DNA of 64,000 nt from Platerodrilus igneus (taxonomy: Eukaryota; Arthropoda; Insecta; Coleoptera; Lycidae), in NCBI GenBank assembly GCA_036346225.1, contig JARFIW010001216.1, positions 1,214,501 through 1,278,500 on the forward strand, read 5' to 3'. Under the pieces are notes generated by a model that was given only the letters and a program-made list of their open reading frames with translations, ran no database searches and had not been told where the DNA came from. Both the position numbers and the translations under genes were made by a program. Positions within the stretch are counted from its first letter, which is position 1; each line of letters starts with the position of its first letter. Of the stretch, positions 33,838 to 45,149 are shown one piece after another.

Positions 33838-36020
33838 GTCAATCAAAACCATCTGAAAATAAGGTGACGCCGGGACCCAACAATCATATTTTGTGTAAAA
33901 CCAGACTACTATGCCTTGATGTCATATCTGGTTTTTATCGGGTCGCTTGCGATCTGGATATTTTTCTTAACGTCACCATGAAAATCGCGCATCTTGTACT
34001 TAAGCTTTTCGAAATAATTCTCACCCACGATGTCATCTGCGGGCTTACACCGAAACTCAAGATTACACGGTAGACGTATCTCACGTTAAGCATATCACAT
34101 ACAGGTGTCTGCCATGTGCTTTTATGAACCGAAGACCGATAGGCCAATAAGAATAGATGTAAATATTGGTCCCAGTCTCTTTGATGTTAGGAAGCCGCCT
34201 CAAAAAAGTATTTGCTCAAGGTGCGGTAAATGCGCTCTACGATACCATACGATTGCGGGTGCAATGGAGTTGTTTGGGCCTTTCTCATCCACAGCAACCG
34301 ACAGACTTCTTGGAACAACGTTGAAAGCTGCTGTCCTGTTCGGCGTGCAACTCCGCAGGAACTCCAAACCGTCAGAACAGTTCCTTTACTAGAACGCCAC
34401 TGATGGTTGAAGCTTCTTGGTTTGAAATGGTATACGCTTTGGTCCACTTAGTAAAACAGTACATGGGTACTAAAATGTAGTTATTTCCGGAGTCAGTCTC
34501 AGGGAAAGCAATATCGATTGCCACTCTCTCAAAGGAGCCTCTCGCTTTGTATTACCTCAATGGAGCCTTACGGCTGCCCAATGACGCACACAGCTGACAC
34601 TTTTAGCCTACCCAGCAACATCTTGCTAAAACTTCTTAACGCCGAAGTGTCCTCCCAAGATTCCATTGTGCACATGTCCTACCACTTAAAGCGGACTCAC
34701 AAATTCATCTCCATTTTACAAGGTTCGCAAAATGATCCCATTCTCTACTTTCAGGGAATCCTATTGTGCATAGTATGACTTCAGGGTGCTACTCAAAGGG
34801 CTAATATCCTGCCAGGATGGACATTCTCCTCTGGCTTTTCAACCTAAAACGACACTTAGGTCTATCTTCATTCTTCTGTTCCGTTCGCTATAGGGGCTAC
34901 CAATTGTCATTGGTTACAGTAGTCTGACCAAGTAGATCACACTTTATTTCTAACTGTAAGTAATGTATCTTCGGGGCAAAAGGCCGTCACGAAAACGCTA
35001 CAATGACTTATACCAGCATAGTGTTAAAGTCATACTCCTACAGCCTTTTTATCCATCTAGCGACCTGATCTCGAGACTTCTAAACTGCAACAGCCACTTC
35101 AGAACAACTGGTCGATATTCAGATAAAATTTCTTTCTATAGAGATACTTATAAAAATGTTTTACGGATTTCACCATAGGCAACAGTTCATGCCTTATAAA
35201 ACAATAATTCCGTTCTTGTTTCGAGAGCATTTTGCTAAAGTAACCAATGTCTCTCTTTTGCCCGTTTTGCATTTAGGATAGTACACTTCCAATGGCGATA
35301 TTGCTTTCGTTTATGTCCAAAATAACTTAAGATCGAAGTTGTTGTCAATAAATGCCTTAATTGTTGGAACGCATTTTGCCAATCTTAATCCCAAACGTTA
35401 TATTGTCCATTTTTAATCAGCTTGGCCAAGGACTTGGCAATATTAGCGAACCTAGACACGAATCTTTTATAGTAAGTACACAACCCCAGGAAGCTGCGTA
35501 GCTGATGTTTGTCTCTTGGCACCGGCCACTCTTGAACCTCTTATACTTTTTCCTGGTCTGGCCTGACTCCGTTGCATGAAACTAGGTGCCCTAGTTATTT
35601 CACCTCTTCGTTTAGTAGGTGACACCTCTTTTGATTCATCTTCAGATTGGCTTCTCTGAGTTTTCCAAACACTTCTTTTAAATTTCTCAAATGTCGATTA
35701 AATGCTGAAGGTATCAGAAGCGTTGCACAGCCCTAATGGCATGACTGTAAATTGCCATAGGCCAATACCAATAGTGATCTTTGAGTTCTATATTCACTTG
35801 CCAGTAGCCACTCTTCAAGGCTGAGAATCATTGCGACCCAGAAACTGTATCTAAGGTGTCGTCAATCTTTGGAAGTAAGTAGCCATCCTTTTTGGTAACG
35901 TCATTCAGTCGTCTGTACTCCACATAAAATCTTGCTAACCCGTCCTTTCTCTTAAAAAGCACAACAGGGGATGCCCAAGAGCTATTATAGTGTTCAACCA
36001 TTCTTTGCCACATCATATCT
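33838..36020 (-). pseudogene. pol: Decayed Ty3/gypsy pol (RT to integrase)
   Basis: Highly mutated pol read on the minus strand. RT starts near 36020 with SSWASPVVLFKRKDG, FYVEYRRLNDVTKKD and LPKIDDTLDTVSGSQ, followed after a stop by remnants of the SALDLKSGYWQV block, as in mdg1/412-type gypsy elements. A long stretch (35800-34500) holds only scraps in shifting frames. The integrase is seen near 34270-34230 as RKAQTTPLHPQSYGIVERIYR, where the usual form is HPQSDGMVER, so conserved positions have changed. Its C-terminal domain near 34010-33850 shows KLKYKMRDFHGDVKKNIQIASD and KTRYDIKA. No LTR was identified. It is old compared with G1 and G2. Confidence 0.75.
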
Positions 36021-36120
36021 CCAATTATTTTCTCAGCTTCATCGAGTTAGCCCATTGGCAGTGTCATTTGCTGCTATCGTTTTGGCTGCAACTAATTCAG
36101 TTCAATTGTTATTTAAGATG

Positions 36121-36410
36121 ATAGCGTTCTCGGGGGTAAAAAATTTCGGAGTTAAAATAGTTCCCCAATCGGTTCTTGGAAAGAAGACTACTTTGGAGGA
36201 CGTGATTGGAAAGTTTAGAAAAAGAGTCGGGAACATTTTGCGAGTCGGGGCGTGGAATGTTAGAAGTATGCAGCCACGAGGTAAACTAGAGATTTTGAAA
36301 ATTGAAATGGATAGGTTAGCATTAGACTTAGTAAGGATTAGTGAGCAGGTGGGGGATTTTAGGACAATTCATACAGGATCAGAGAAATGAAATTCGGGTG
36401 TAGGGATGTT
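36121..36410 (+). pseudogene. RTE-type LINE endonuclease, N-terminal part (copy 1)
   Basis: Start of an APE endonuclease: LRVGAWNVRSMQPRGKLEILKIEMDRL at about 36238-36318, with the catalytic Asn in WNVR, then LVRISEQ holding the catalytic Glu. This is the pattern of RTE/BovB-like LINEs, often mislabelled craniofacial development protein 2-like in databases. A stop follows at 36388 and the frame is cut near 36410 by foreign DNA. The endonuclease resumes at about 36742. Confidence 0.75.
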
Positions 36411-36741
36411 GAGTATAACACTAGAATCCTATCTAATGTATTTAAAACCATTATATTTTATTTAATTTATATTGTATCTGGTCTAGTTAGTTATTCTATC
36501 TTAAAAATGGTAATTTCATTTTGGCAGCACTGTTGCTGATATAAGAAAGGAAATGTACTAAAAAATTACTAGATAATAATATGGTCGGAAAATGTGTTTT
36601 TATTTGTTACACATGTAAATGTAGCTAATGTTATAAGAATTGAAATATTTATTTTGCACATTAATAAATAGAAGCTTATAAGTACGTGCAACAGTGTGAG
36701 TTCTTTTATTTTTCTGCCTAAAATATTAACCAGGGATAATT
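36411..36741. mobile_element. Unidentified ~330-bp insertion in the endonuclease
   Basis: Breaks the RTE endonuclease between GVGML and KKIGQCVENYLQKN. It is AT-rich, with an AATAAA near 36663 on the plus strand followed by GTACGTGCAACAGTGTGAG, which could be the R/U5 part of a solo LTR. TGAG occurs at both edges (36408-36411 and 36738-36741) and could be a 4-bp target duplication. No family was recognised. Confidence 0.4.
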
Positions 36742-37657
36742 ATGAGGAAAAAGATAGGACAGTGTGTAGAAAACTACTTACAAAAGAACGCAAGAGAACT
36801 CAGTTAGATTAGAATCTAAACCGGTAAATACAGTAATAATACAGTGAGGAAGAGGTAGAAGCAATCTACAAAGAAATCAAGACATATTAAGATTTGTGAG
36901 AGGAATTAAAAATTCAATAATTACGAGAGATTTTAATGCAGTGGTAGGTGAGAGTAGGGAAGGCGCGGTAGTAAGTTTATTTGGTTTACGCACAAGGAAC
37001 GACAGGGAAAGTAAGTTGGTAGAATTTTGTGACTAAAGCAATTTAACCATCACAAACACATTATTTCAACATCATGCTAGAAGGTGATACAAATCGACGA
37101 AGCCAGAAGACTAGGAAGATCTCAAATAGATTACCTTCTTATTAGACAACAATTTAGCAATCAAGTAAAAGACTATAGAAGCTACCCGGAACTTTGACCA
37201 CAACATCGTAGTTATGAATGCCGCGCTTAAATTAAAAATTTAAAAAAAAAGGAAAGAAAAAGGCGCTTTAAGTTTGAGAAACTAAAAGATAAAGACATCG
37301 ACAAAAGATTCGAGAAAAGATAAAACGAATTGTTGAAAGAAATCGGGAAAATTTCTCATACTAAGAAAGTGGAAGCAAAATGGAATAATATTAATTCCAG
37401 CTCAAACGTTGCGACCAGAGATATTCTAGAGTATCAACAAAAAAAAAAGGAACCACGGGTGACAAAAAATAACAGAAAAAAAGCAAAAATACAAAACAGA
37501 CCATACAACGCAGGGAAACAGACATACGAAGCCATAAAATGAGAAATTACTCGTAAATGCAGGGAAGCTAAAGGTCAATGGATTGATGAAGAGTGTAAAA
37601 AAGTATAAACTAAGTGGGAATGGGAATGATACACGAAGCATACAAACTAATTAGAAT
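36742..37657 (+). pseudogene. RTE-type LINE endonuclease, C-terminal part and linker (copy 1)
   Basis: Continues the endonuclease: KPVNTVII, EEVEAIYKEI, IITRDFNAVVGESREG (catalytic Asp and Asn), LFGLRTRNDRESKLVEFC, LTITNTLFQHHARR, then IDYLLI near 37120 and remnants of the SDH region. A lysine-rich linker leads to EAKGQWIDEECKKV, a conserved block before RT. Stops near 37034, 37090 and 37190 and frameshifts make it a pseudogene. It is cut at 37662 by an LTR. Confidence 0.75.
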
Positions 37658-37662
37658 GAATT

Positions 37663-38470
37663 TGTTACGTTCAAAACCCTGCAAAGAAATTTTCCTGCGT
37701 TTATTTTTAAAATGTCCTAAAATTCCTCAACAAGCTCAATTTCCCGCCATTTGAATTAGTATTATTTAATAAAATTTCTCAAGTAATTACTCCGTATAAA
37801 AGTTTGTTTTATAAAATCAAACAGCTGCTTAAAAAACTTTACGTTACAAAATAGTTGCAATATTTTCTAGCACCTGCAGTGATTACATTTTAATTTAAAG
37901 GTGCATGTAAATGCACAGCTTTCTTCTAAAAGATAAGACCACACACCACCTGCCTACATCTGCTTACAATGGACTTGTTATCTGGTATTCTGCAGCTGTT
38001 AAGATGTTACAAAGTAATAAGATGGTTTTCCTTCCTCTTAAAATCTTTTGATAATTGCGTTATCTGCTTGTTGCTACAGTTTGTATTCGGCTGCTGTTGT
38101 CTGGAAATTCAGCACACATAGTAATTCGGCGATATCTTAAATACCCTACCCCCATATATGATTCTGGCCTTATAAAATAGAGACCGTGCTTTGAAAGAGG
38201 CCATTACCGAAAAGATACATGATGTAAAGTCGCGCTATTAGAAATGCTCTCTGTGCTTGTATAAGTGAAGTTAGTGGTTCCAGCATGCAGCCAGCCCATA
38301 GAGAAATGCAGCCGCATTTTTACAGCCTTAAGATTAGACCAGCATGAAGCTGATTGTTCAAGCTACAGTTTTCCTACTTCCATAATTCTTGTATGCTGCC
38401 GTGAAGAATAAACTTTTCATTTGCTGCTATTGCTTATAAGTATCCGATAAATTGGCACAACCTCGTTACA
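37663..38470 (+). repeat. Solo LTR, 808 bp
   Basis: Bounded by TGTTACG...CGTTACA, a 7-bp perfect inverted repeat with canonical TG/CA ends. It has the layout of an LTR: TATAAAATAG at 38171 and AATAAA at 38406, with a GC-richer stretch between. No coding sequence adjoins it and no matching second LTR occurs in the window, so it is best read as a solo LTR inserted in the RTE LINE. The flanks (GAATT left, CAACT right) do not form a clear target duplication. Confidence 0.65.
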
Positions 38471-39060
38471 CAACTTACATGCACGATGTAGGATGTTATT
38501 ATTCTATAAATTAAAAATTAATTAATCAATGTTTATGTTGGAGTCAGTTTTACTGTTTCTTTTGTCTTTCTGAACTTATGCCTCAATTAAAAAGTATTTA
38601 ATATATGATTAATTTAAGTTTGGGGGTCTAATTTTAAGGTTACATTCTTTCTGAGGAGGTGCACTTCACAAAGCAGCATGTACATATAATTTAGGTATAT
38701 TTCTTTTTCTAGATTTACTGTACAGTTTATGCTCAATTTTCTTTTATATGTATTTAAGGTAAACCATTAAGTAAGTATTGAAATTATAAGATGTTATATT
38801 TGATTACCAATTTTTATATGTTATGACACAATCACGATTACGCAACTTATTTATTTTTTTGCTTTGTTAATAATCTTCCAAGAATCGATGTTATCAATAG
38901 AGTATCTCAGAGGTTTCCAATGTGTTTTTGTTTTCACCCACGCGCCTCTCCGACATTTTTGAGCTAGCCCAAATTCTACCATTCTATCCCCCGTTCTGTT
39001 GCGGTATTCGGCGTAAAGGATTTCTCTACTTACTTTTACTGTTGTCTTTTGTGTTTGCGC
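38471..39060. other. AT-rich spacer, no gene seen
   Basis: Lies between the solo LTR and the RT part of the RTE LINE. No recognisable motifs. It may be a further insertion, because the LINE linker is interrupted here. Confidence 0.5.
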
Positions 39061-40090
39061 GGAATACCGTAACAAATATTAAGGATATGAAACAGTATAA
39101 CAAAAACATAATCAATGCGAAAGGAGACATTATAAAAAATGTAGAGAATGTGATTAGATGGCAAGAGTATACAGAAAATATATATTTATATAAATATATA
39201 TTTGGACCACCAAAACCGGAATCTGACGTTGAAAAGGATGGCTTGAGATATCCTATACTTAAGGATGAATTTGAATTATCATTAAAAAGTTTGAAAAATA
39301 ATAAAGCACTGGGTATAGATGAGGTATGAGCAGAAACTCTGAAAGCCACTGGAAAAGCAGAACAAAACGTTTCTTCAAACTTGTAAAGTTATATGTATGA
39401 GACAGGCGCAAAACCCAGAGATTTTAAACATAATATTATAGTCATATCAAAAACGAGAGATACGGATAGATGTGAAAATTTTCGAACAATAAGTTTGACA
39501 GCACACGTGTCAAAAATAATAAGTAGAATTGTAGAAAAACGGATAGAAAATAGTAACATTGACAACATTCAGTCTCGGAGCGTTATGAACTGTGGACGTG
39601 CACGTGAAGAGTGGCAAGTGCTTTCACATCATGTTAAAACAAGGTATTTATCCTTTATTATGTCTTGCATTTATATTATTACAATTGTGATGAATCAAGC
39701 TACTATTCATCCATAACAAGCTGTTTCTCGAAATCATAAAATATCGAGGTGGTCCTTATTTAACTAATCCAGATTACTTTATATAAAAACAACCACTAGC
39801 TATCATTTTATCCCAAAGCTCTAACCAGAGTTTTTCTGGGATGGACGGATAGTACGTAGCTTATACAAAGGGCAAACTGTGTAATAGAGTTAGAGCAGAA
39901 ACAGAGAAATAAATATTAGGAAAGGGGCGAGACAAGGATGTGCCTTATTCCGGTTAATTTTTAACTTGTACATTGAAGAGGCAATAAATACTGTCAAATG
40001 ATGAAAGATATTTGGAATTAATATGCAGGAACAAAATATTGTTATGCAAACATTTGCAGATGATACAGTGTTTCGTTTATATTGTAAATA
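39061..40090 (+). pseudogene. RTE-type LINE reverse transcriptase (copy 1), broken
   Basis: RT fingers: AKGDIIKNVENVIRWQEYTENIY, EFELSLKSLKNNKALGIDEV, YETGAKPRDFKHNIIVI, CENFRTISLTAHVSKIISRIVEKRIE (39061-39565), with a stop at 39327. Sequence from about 39580 to 39830 does not read as RT. The palm resumes with YKGQTV, RKGARQGC and LIFNLYIEEAI (39830-39990), then FADDT near 40055, which holds the catalytic Asp pair. The frame is shifted at least three times. Motif A is missing, probably within the interrupted part. Confidence 0.75.
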
Positions 40091-40605
40091 ATTAAAACTG
40101 AATTTTATTTTCTGTTGAGTTTGTTGATTATTTACGTTCGCCTCGGTATATTTAAATTTGTTAGAGTAAAATTTCCATGGTTTAATTCAAGCACGCTCCA
40201 ACAAGTGCCGCGAGTGACAAACGTTATTCTGCATGTGCAAGAACACAGTGTATTAACTGGAAAACCGACGGAGCAAGGGTATCGATTTGTCGTTCGAGCA
40301 GACCGCATCGCTGTTTAATGTTCTACGTAGAACTCCTAATTAGACGAATCGCTTTTCTTCAGAACACCGCTATCTACATAAATGTGCTTCGCTGCACCCG
40401 CAAAAGGAGAGTCAATTTTACATCGTTTTTTTCGTTGGCACGGCTTCGTAAACAACAGGTGAGTGCTTGGAGTAACTGTTTAATCTAGTTAAAACCATTA
40501 ATTATATGTTGTTTGTTAATTATCACTTATTTTGTATACATGTCCACTTTTCTCTACCACAGAGCTATTTGAAACACCGCAATATTTTACATACAGTATT
40601 ATAAT
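40091..40605. other. Unidentified insertion within RTE RT
   Basis: About 510 bp separating FADDT from the following RT thumb segment. It is locally GC-richer (40180-40330) than its surroundings. No coding motif or repeat termini were recognised. Confidence 0.4.
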
Positions 40606-40765
40606 CTTAGCAAGGAAGAGTTAGGAGCAGGTTTTAATTTAATATAAACAGTACTAACAGAGAGATACGGTATAAGAATTAACAAAAATAAAATTAAAGT
40701 ACCAGTATGTGAAAGTAGGGAAAATAAATCAAAAACCAGAATGCAAATAGGAAACGAGAAAGGAG
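40606..40765 (+). pseudogene. RTE RT thumb fragment (copy 1)
   Basis: Reads SKEELGAGFNLI then VLTERYGIRINKNKIKVPVC and TRMQIGNEKGE, the region just after the catalytic FADD in RTE-type RT (typically ...EYGMKINK.KTKV...IGNE). It has one stop and continues copy 1 after the insertion. Confidence 0.6.
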
Positions 40766-40769
40766 AACG

Positions 40770-41049
40770 CAAGAAGGAAAAAGTGCAAAAGATATAAAAC
40801 AAAGATTAGCCGAAGATTCATTTCACGTTTGTAAATTTAGAAAAAGCATTTGATAGGGTTAATTGGATTGTTATGTTGAGGGTTTGCGAAAAATAGGAAT
40901 CTCTCATAGGGATAGAAAAATTGTTTACAGTCTATATAAAAACCAAAGCGTAGTAATTAGATTTGATGAAATAGAAAAGGAAGCTAAGATTAGAAATGGT
41001 GTTAGACAGGGTTGTATACTGTCTCCCTTGATTTTTAATGTTTATATTG
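40770..41049 (+). pseudogene. RTE-type LINE RT palm (copy 2), split by G3
   Basis: A second RTE copy: TFVNLEKAFDRVNW (motif A, 40828-40866, with one frameshift), LRKIGISHRDRKIVYSLYKNQSVVIR, then NGVRQGCILSPLIFNVYI (motif B, about 41000-41049). It breaks off at the left LTR of G3, and the C-terminal part resumes at 44181. The catalytic FADD segment lies in neither half, so sequence was lost at the insertion. Confidence 0.75.
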
Positions 41050-41068
41050 TACTAAGCCGCCCCCTATA

Positions 41069-41331
41069 ATAATAGGTAGAAGTATCCCTAATGTTTAAGT
41101 TGGTCCGATAGGTAAGGGTCAGTCGGGGTTAAGCGTGCGAGAGAGTGCGGCACGTTATCAAAAAGCGTGTCGGTTGTGCGAGAACCCAGTTAATTTGTGA
41201 ACTTTGCGTTGCAAATAAATTATACATTTATCCGTAGGGGTGTGGCAGTGATAGTTGATGCTAATGAGGATCAGTTGGATTGTACTTTACAGATAAGTTA
41301 TAGTTGTAGTATTGTTTCTGTGTTTGTTTTT
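41069..41331 (+). repeat. G3 5' LTR
   Basis: Begins ATAATAGGTAGAAGTATCC and ends TTTGTTTTT. It has no TG...CA ends, which is unusual for Ty3/gypsy. Edges were set from the limits of identity with 43918-44180. A possible primer-binding site TGGCAACGCCGCTGG follows at 41334. Confidence 0.7.
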
Positions 41332-42090
41332 TATGGCAACGCCGCTGGCCCCGTTGTAGTTACGGTGCGCGCTGCATTTTTTTTTATTTAGCTGTGTTTG
41401 TTTTTTTTATTTTGTGACATTGGTTACAATTCATTAAACTACATAAATCCATCTACGAGTTATTATTACATATCCACAGGTTGTAACAGGTAAAAACTTA
41501 AAGGATCACGAAAATACCACATAAGAGGGGTTGCCGCTAGCCTGGACCAACATCTGCAAGGGCAACCACTCGTTCCCGCACCTTCTGGAATTTTTGAGCT
41601 TTCTGAGCAAACTGGTTTATTTTGGCGTCAACGGGGACGTTTTCTTGTTACACAAATACCTGGAACTGTAAATGATTCGAGTTGTTTACGTAGAATTTGA
41701 AAAGGTTCAGGTACCTAAGGTCATTAGTAAATAATTACTGCTATTGGTATTTAGATAACATTGAATGACATCTTTGAAACGAACAGTACATTTTAATTTC
41801 TAATAAGTGTTAACGGTTATTCAACAACCAGGTCCATGTTAAATGTATTTACGGACAATAGTTGGTATTAGGAATGTTAATGAGACTGAACTGGAAAAAG
41901 TTTAATTCTTAGGTGTTTGGATATTGAGGTATAACATTCCAAGTTGCATTAAGTATGAGTGGACAATTCAGAGAAATTCATTGGGTTTATTGTGTTAGTT
42001 TGGAACAAAAATAAACAGAGTAATTTAGAGCTTAAGAGTTAATGATCGCACCTCAAGGTGAAAAATGTTTTTGATTGTTGTTGAAATGTA
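41332..42090 (+). other. G3 5' leader
   Basis: Noncoding stretch between the 5' LTR and gag. No conserved motif beyond the possible primer-binding site. Confidence 0.5.
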
Positions 42091-43917
42091 ATGTCACATA
42101 AGTATAATACGCGTAGTAAAGATCAAAGTAATTTAGAAAAAGCTGATAAAATGGGCGAGCCTGATATCGCAGATGCTTTGAAACAACTAGTTGCAGCTGT
42201 TAATAGTATGAATTGTAACAATGCCATCCTAAAGGAATCAATTGAACAAATGAACGTGAATATTGCTGCAAATATTAGCAAATTAAGTTTTGATGTATAT
42301 CGTGTTTCTGAATCGGTTAAAGAACAGGTAGAAGCTAGCGATGTTGAATATGTTAGGGATGAAGGTAGGGTGCATGTACACCAACCAGAGACCAGGGGCG
42401 TCACGTCCGAGGCTTTTGGGTATCATAATTATATGAGTTTATATAAGGATCTGGGGGGTACGAATTTGTGCTTTGTGCCGGAGGAATCTGTGCATCCGGT
42501 AACTTTCATTAAAAAACACGAAACAATATTTTTGGAAGTTCCTGAAAGTAGAAAAATTCCTTTGACCGTTAGTAATTTACGTAATTCAGCTCAGGATTGG
42601 GGTGTATTAAAGGAAGAAAAAGTAAGGGATTTCCAAGAATTTAAAGAGTTAATTTTAAGTCGGTATTGGAGGTTTGACGAAGAGAGAAAACTTTTTCAAA
42701 AAATTAAATTTGTGTGTTACGAAAGGGGGTCAAGGGCTGATTATTTTTTAAAGTTGGCGAGAGAAGCAAATTTCTTAACTACTCCTCTTGAGGAAGGTGC
42801 GCTTATTTCTTTATTAAAAAATTATTTTCCGAGTGAAATTCAACGAGGTATTGTAAATTGCATGCCCAGAACTTTTGATGAAGTAGAAGCTTACTTAAGG
42901 GAAATTGATGAAACTTATAATCGGAACCCCAATAATAATAATAACAGTTCCTACACGAATTGGCGTGGTAGAGGTACGAATAATGAACAAAACGGGAGCG
43001 CTCGCTACAATTTTAGATCAAATACGTCAAATTCTGGCGGCAGTAATAGTACCCGCGCTGAAAATAGGGAAAATAATACTAATAGTAATGACAATAATGG
43101 TGATAGGGATGAAGGGCGTCGCGAATCTCAAACTGTTAGTAGTCCAGGGGGAAATCGACCATCGGCTGTGGCCGCGTTATTTAATAAAAACGGGGATGAC
43201 CTTTTACTAGAAGATAAAAAGAATATAAAATCGGTTGCGTTGGCACCGACCATTGAAGCGACAGTTGAGACAGTTTTGGTAAAAATATTAGTAGATTCGG
43301 GTAGTCAAGTTACCTGCATTTCAAAAAACTTTTAATTAAAGATAACGCAAATTAATAGCGATATTTTACGTTTGCCGTGTACATCAACTATTTTGGTGAG
43401 TGCGACGGGCAAGAATTCTATTGTTAAGGATCAATTTAATTTGAATTTTAAATTTAATGATTTCGAATTGGCTCACCCCTGTCTGGTAGTTCCGAATTTA
43501 ATTCGTGATGTCATCTTCGGATGCGATTTTTTTGCTGATCATCAAATTAAAATCGGTTTTTCAAAAAATTGTTTATCGGGTATTTTCGAAGGAAGAGCGA
43601 TAAGCGTAGGGTTTAGTATGGAACCAAAACCTGATGGTCCGTTGACTGTTTGTCAAGTGTCGGAAAAGAAAGATGAGGAAATTCAATTAAAAAAGGAGAT
43701 AGTGCCGTGTAAGGTGTCTGAGATTAAAGAGGTAGTGGATCGCGCAGAAAACTTTTCTCAAGAAGAAAAAGTAAATTGTACGAGCTGCTATTGTCACATA
43801 GGTCGATATTTTCGAACCAACCAGGACGAACGAATGTTTACTTTCATGAAATTGAGTTGTGGGATGAGTCTCCATTTTTTATCAGATCATACCCAATTCC
43901 GTATGCATATAAAGACG
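42091..43917 (+). pseudogene. gag: G3 Gag-protease, truncated in RT
   Basis: Open from the ATG at 42091 (MSHKYNTRSKDQ) for 414 codons. The first 110 residues look coiled-coil. The Gag core lies at about residues 130-280 (LILSRYWRFDEERKLFQKI, ALISLLKNYFPSEIQRGIV), followed by an N/G/R-rich low-complexity tail without a CCHC knuckle. The protease active site is ILVDSGSQVTCI near residue 400. A stop at 43333 precedes a second open stretch at 43372-43947 holding the rest of the protease (LVVPNLIRDVIFGCDFFADHQI) and a linker. A frameshift near 43790 leads to an RT start ending YPIPYAYK, which is cut off by the 3' LTR. Confidence 0.8.
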
Positions 43918-44180
43918 ATAATAGGTAGAAGTATCCGTAATGTTTAAGTTGGTCCGATAGGTAAGGGTCAGTCGGGGTTAAGCGTGCGAGAGAGTGCGGA
44001 ACGTTATCAAAACGCGTGTCGGTTGTGCGAGAACCCAGTTAATTTGTGAACTTTGCGTTGCAAATAAATTATACATTTATCCGTAAGAGTGTGGCAGTGA
44101 TAGTTGATGCTAATGAGGATCAGTTGGATTGTACTTTACAGATAAGTTATAGTTGTAGTATTGTTTCTTTGTTTGTTTTT
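43918..44180 (+). repeat. G3 3' LTR
   Basis: 263 bp, same length as the 5' LTR, with about six base differences. It follows coding sequence directly with no polypurine tract visible. Confidence 0.7.
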
Positions 44181-44925
44181 AAATATTTTTTAAATATTTT
44201 GGATGAGATACCACAGAGTAACAATAGTATGAAAATTAACTCAGGAAATACAAAGATAATGACAAGCGAGTTACAGCTTACTTCTAAACCAAAATTAAAA
44301 ATAGGTAATACTCAGTTAGAGGAAGTAGATGAATCTTGCTATTTAGGGAGTATAATTACAAAAGACGGAGCAGAAGGGATGTAGTGGCTAGAATAGCTCA
44401 AGCTAGAAAAATGTTTTTAAAAAAGAGAGACTTACTAATCGCTAATAGTATTAGTTTAGATAATAGAAAAAGTTTCTTTAAGTCGTACGTATGGAGCGTT
44501 CTTTTATATGGTAGTGAAACTTGTATAACTAAAGAGGTAGATAAAAAAAAGATAGAAGCCTTTAAAACTGGATGTTATAGGAGAATGTTAAAGATTAGTT
44601 GGACAGATAGAATAACAAATGAGCAAGTCTATAGAAGGATAGATGAGGAACCCTGTATGTGGAAACAATTAAAGGTCAGGAGAGATAGAATGATAGGGCA
44701 CCAGTTAAGACATGAGGGACTATTTAGTAAAGTCTTAGATTATAGACTACCAAATAAAAATAGAGTAGGAAGACCTAGACAAAGCTATATCAGTCAAAAT
44801 ATTAGGTTGTAAAGGGTATGCAGACCTTTTTAGATTAGCTCATAATAGAAAAGAATTTAAGGTTGCGTCAATCCGACTTTAAGTAAGTTCGAAAACAAAA
44901 CAAAAAAAATAAATAAATAAAAATC
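44181..44925 (+). pseudogene. RTE-type LINE C-terminal part (copy 2) and 3' end
   Basis: Resumes RTE copy 2 after G3: SMKINSGNTKIMT, LKIGNTQLEEVDESCYLGSIIT, then after a frameshift at about 44380 ARIAQARKMFLKKRDLL, SYVWSVLLYGSETC, IEAFKTGCYRRMLKISWTD, EEPCMWKQLKVRRDRMIGH and NRVGRPRQSYI. These are standard RTE C-terminal blocks. A second shift near 44790 allows GCKGYADLFRLAHNRKEF and a stop at about 44880. A tail rich in AAAT repeats (44900-44925) looks like the short 3' repeat that ends many RTE elements. Confidence 0.8.
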
Positions 44926-45149
44926 ATTTAACTAAATGTCACCATGACATAACTCACAATTAGTTAGCGGTTTGGCATGTTGGCAGCGATTCGCTGCTTA
45001 AGCCTTACCATAACATATAATTTAACACTTTTCTTTTTTTGGAGGGGATAACCAGGTAATATTTCATTTCCTTATAAATGAGAATCATGTAAACATATTG
45101 GAGTTTTTTAATAACCATCGGGTTGCTAATATTTATGTATAGCCAGTAG

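Larger units (their letters stand above)
41069..44180 (+). mobile_element. Ty3/gypsy element G3, internally deleted
   Basis: A 3.1-kb element with 263-bp direct repeats at both ends (41069-41331 and 43918-44180, about six differences by eye). It has a 760-bp leader and a long gag-protease frame. The interior jumps from the first residues of RT straight into the 3' LTR, so RT, RNase H and integrase are missing. It lies inside the RT gene of RTE copy 2. It could have moved only with proteins supplied in trans, or it was deleted after insertion. Confidence 0.75.

Noticed and set aside
37658..38475. Target duplication around the 808-bp solo LTR
   Set aside because: Flanks GAATT and CAACT do not match.
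36238..44812. Possible host gene similar to craniofacial development protein 2
   Set aside because: That database name commonly labels RTE/BovB LINE proteins; endonuclease and RT motifs show a LINE.
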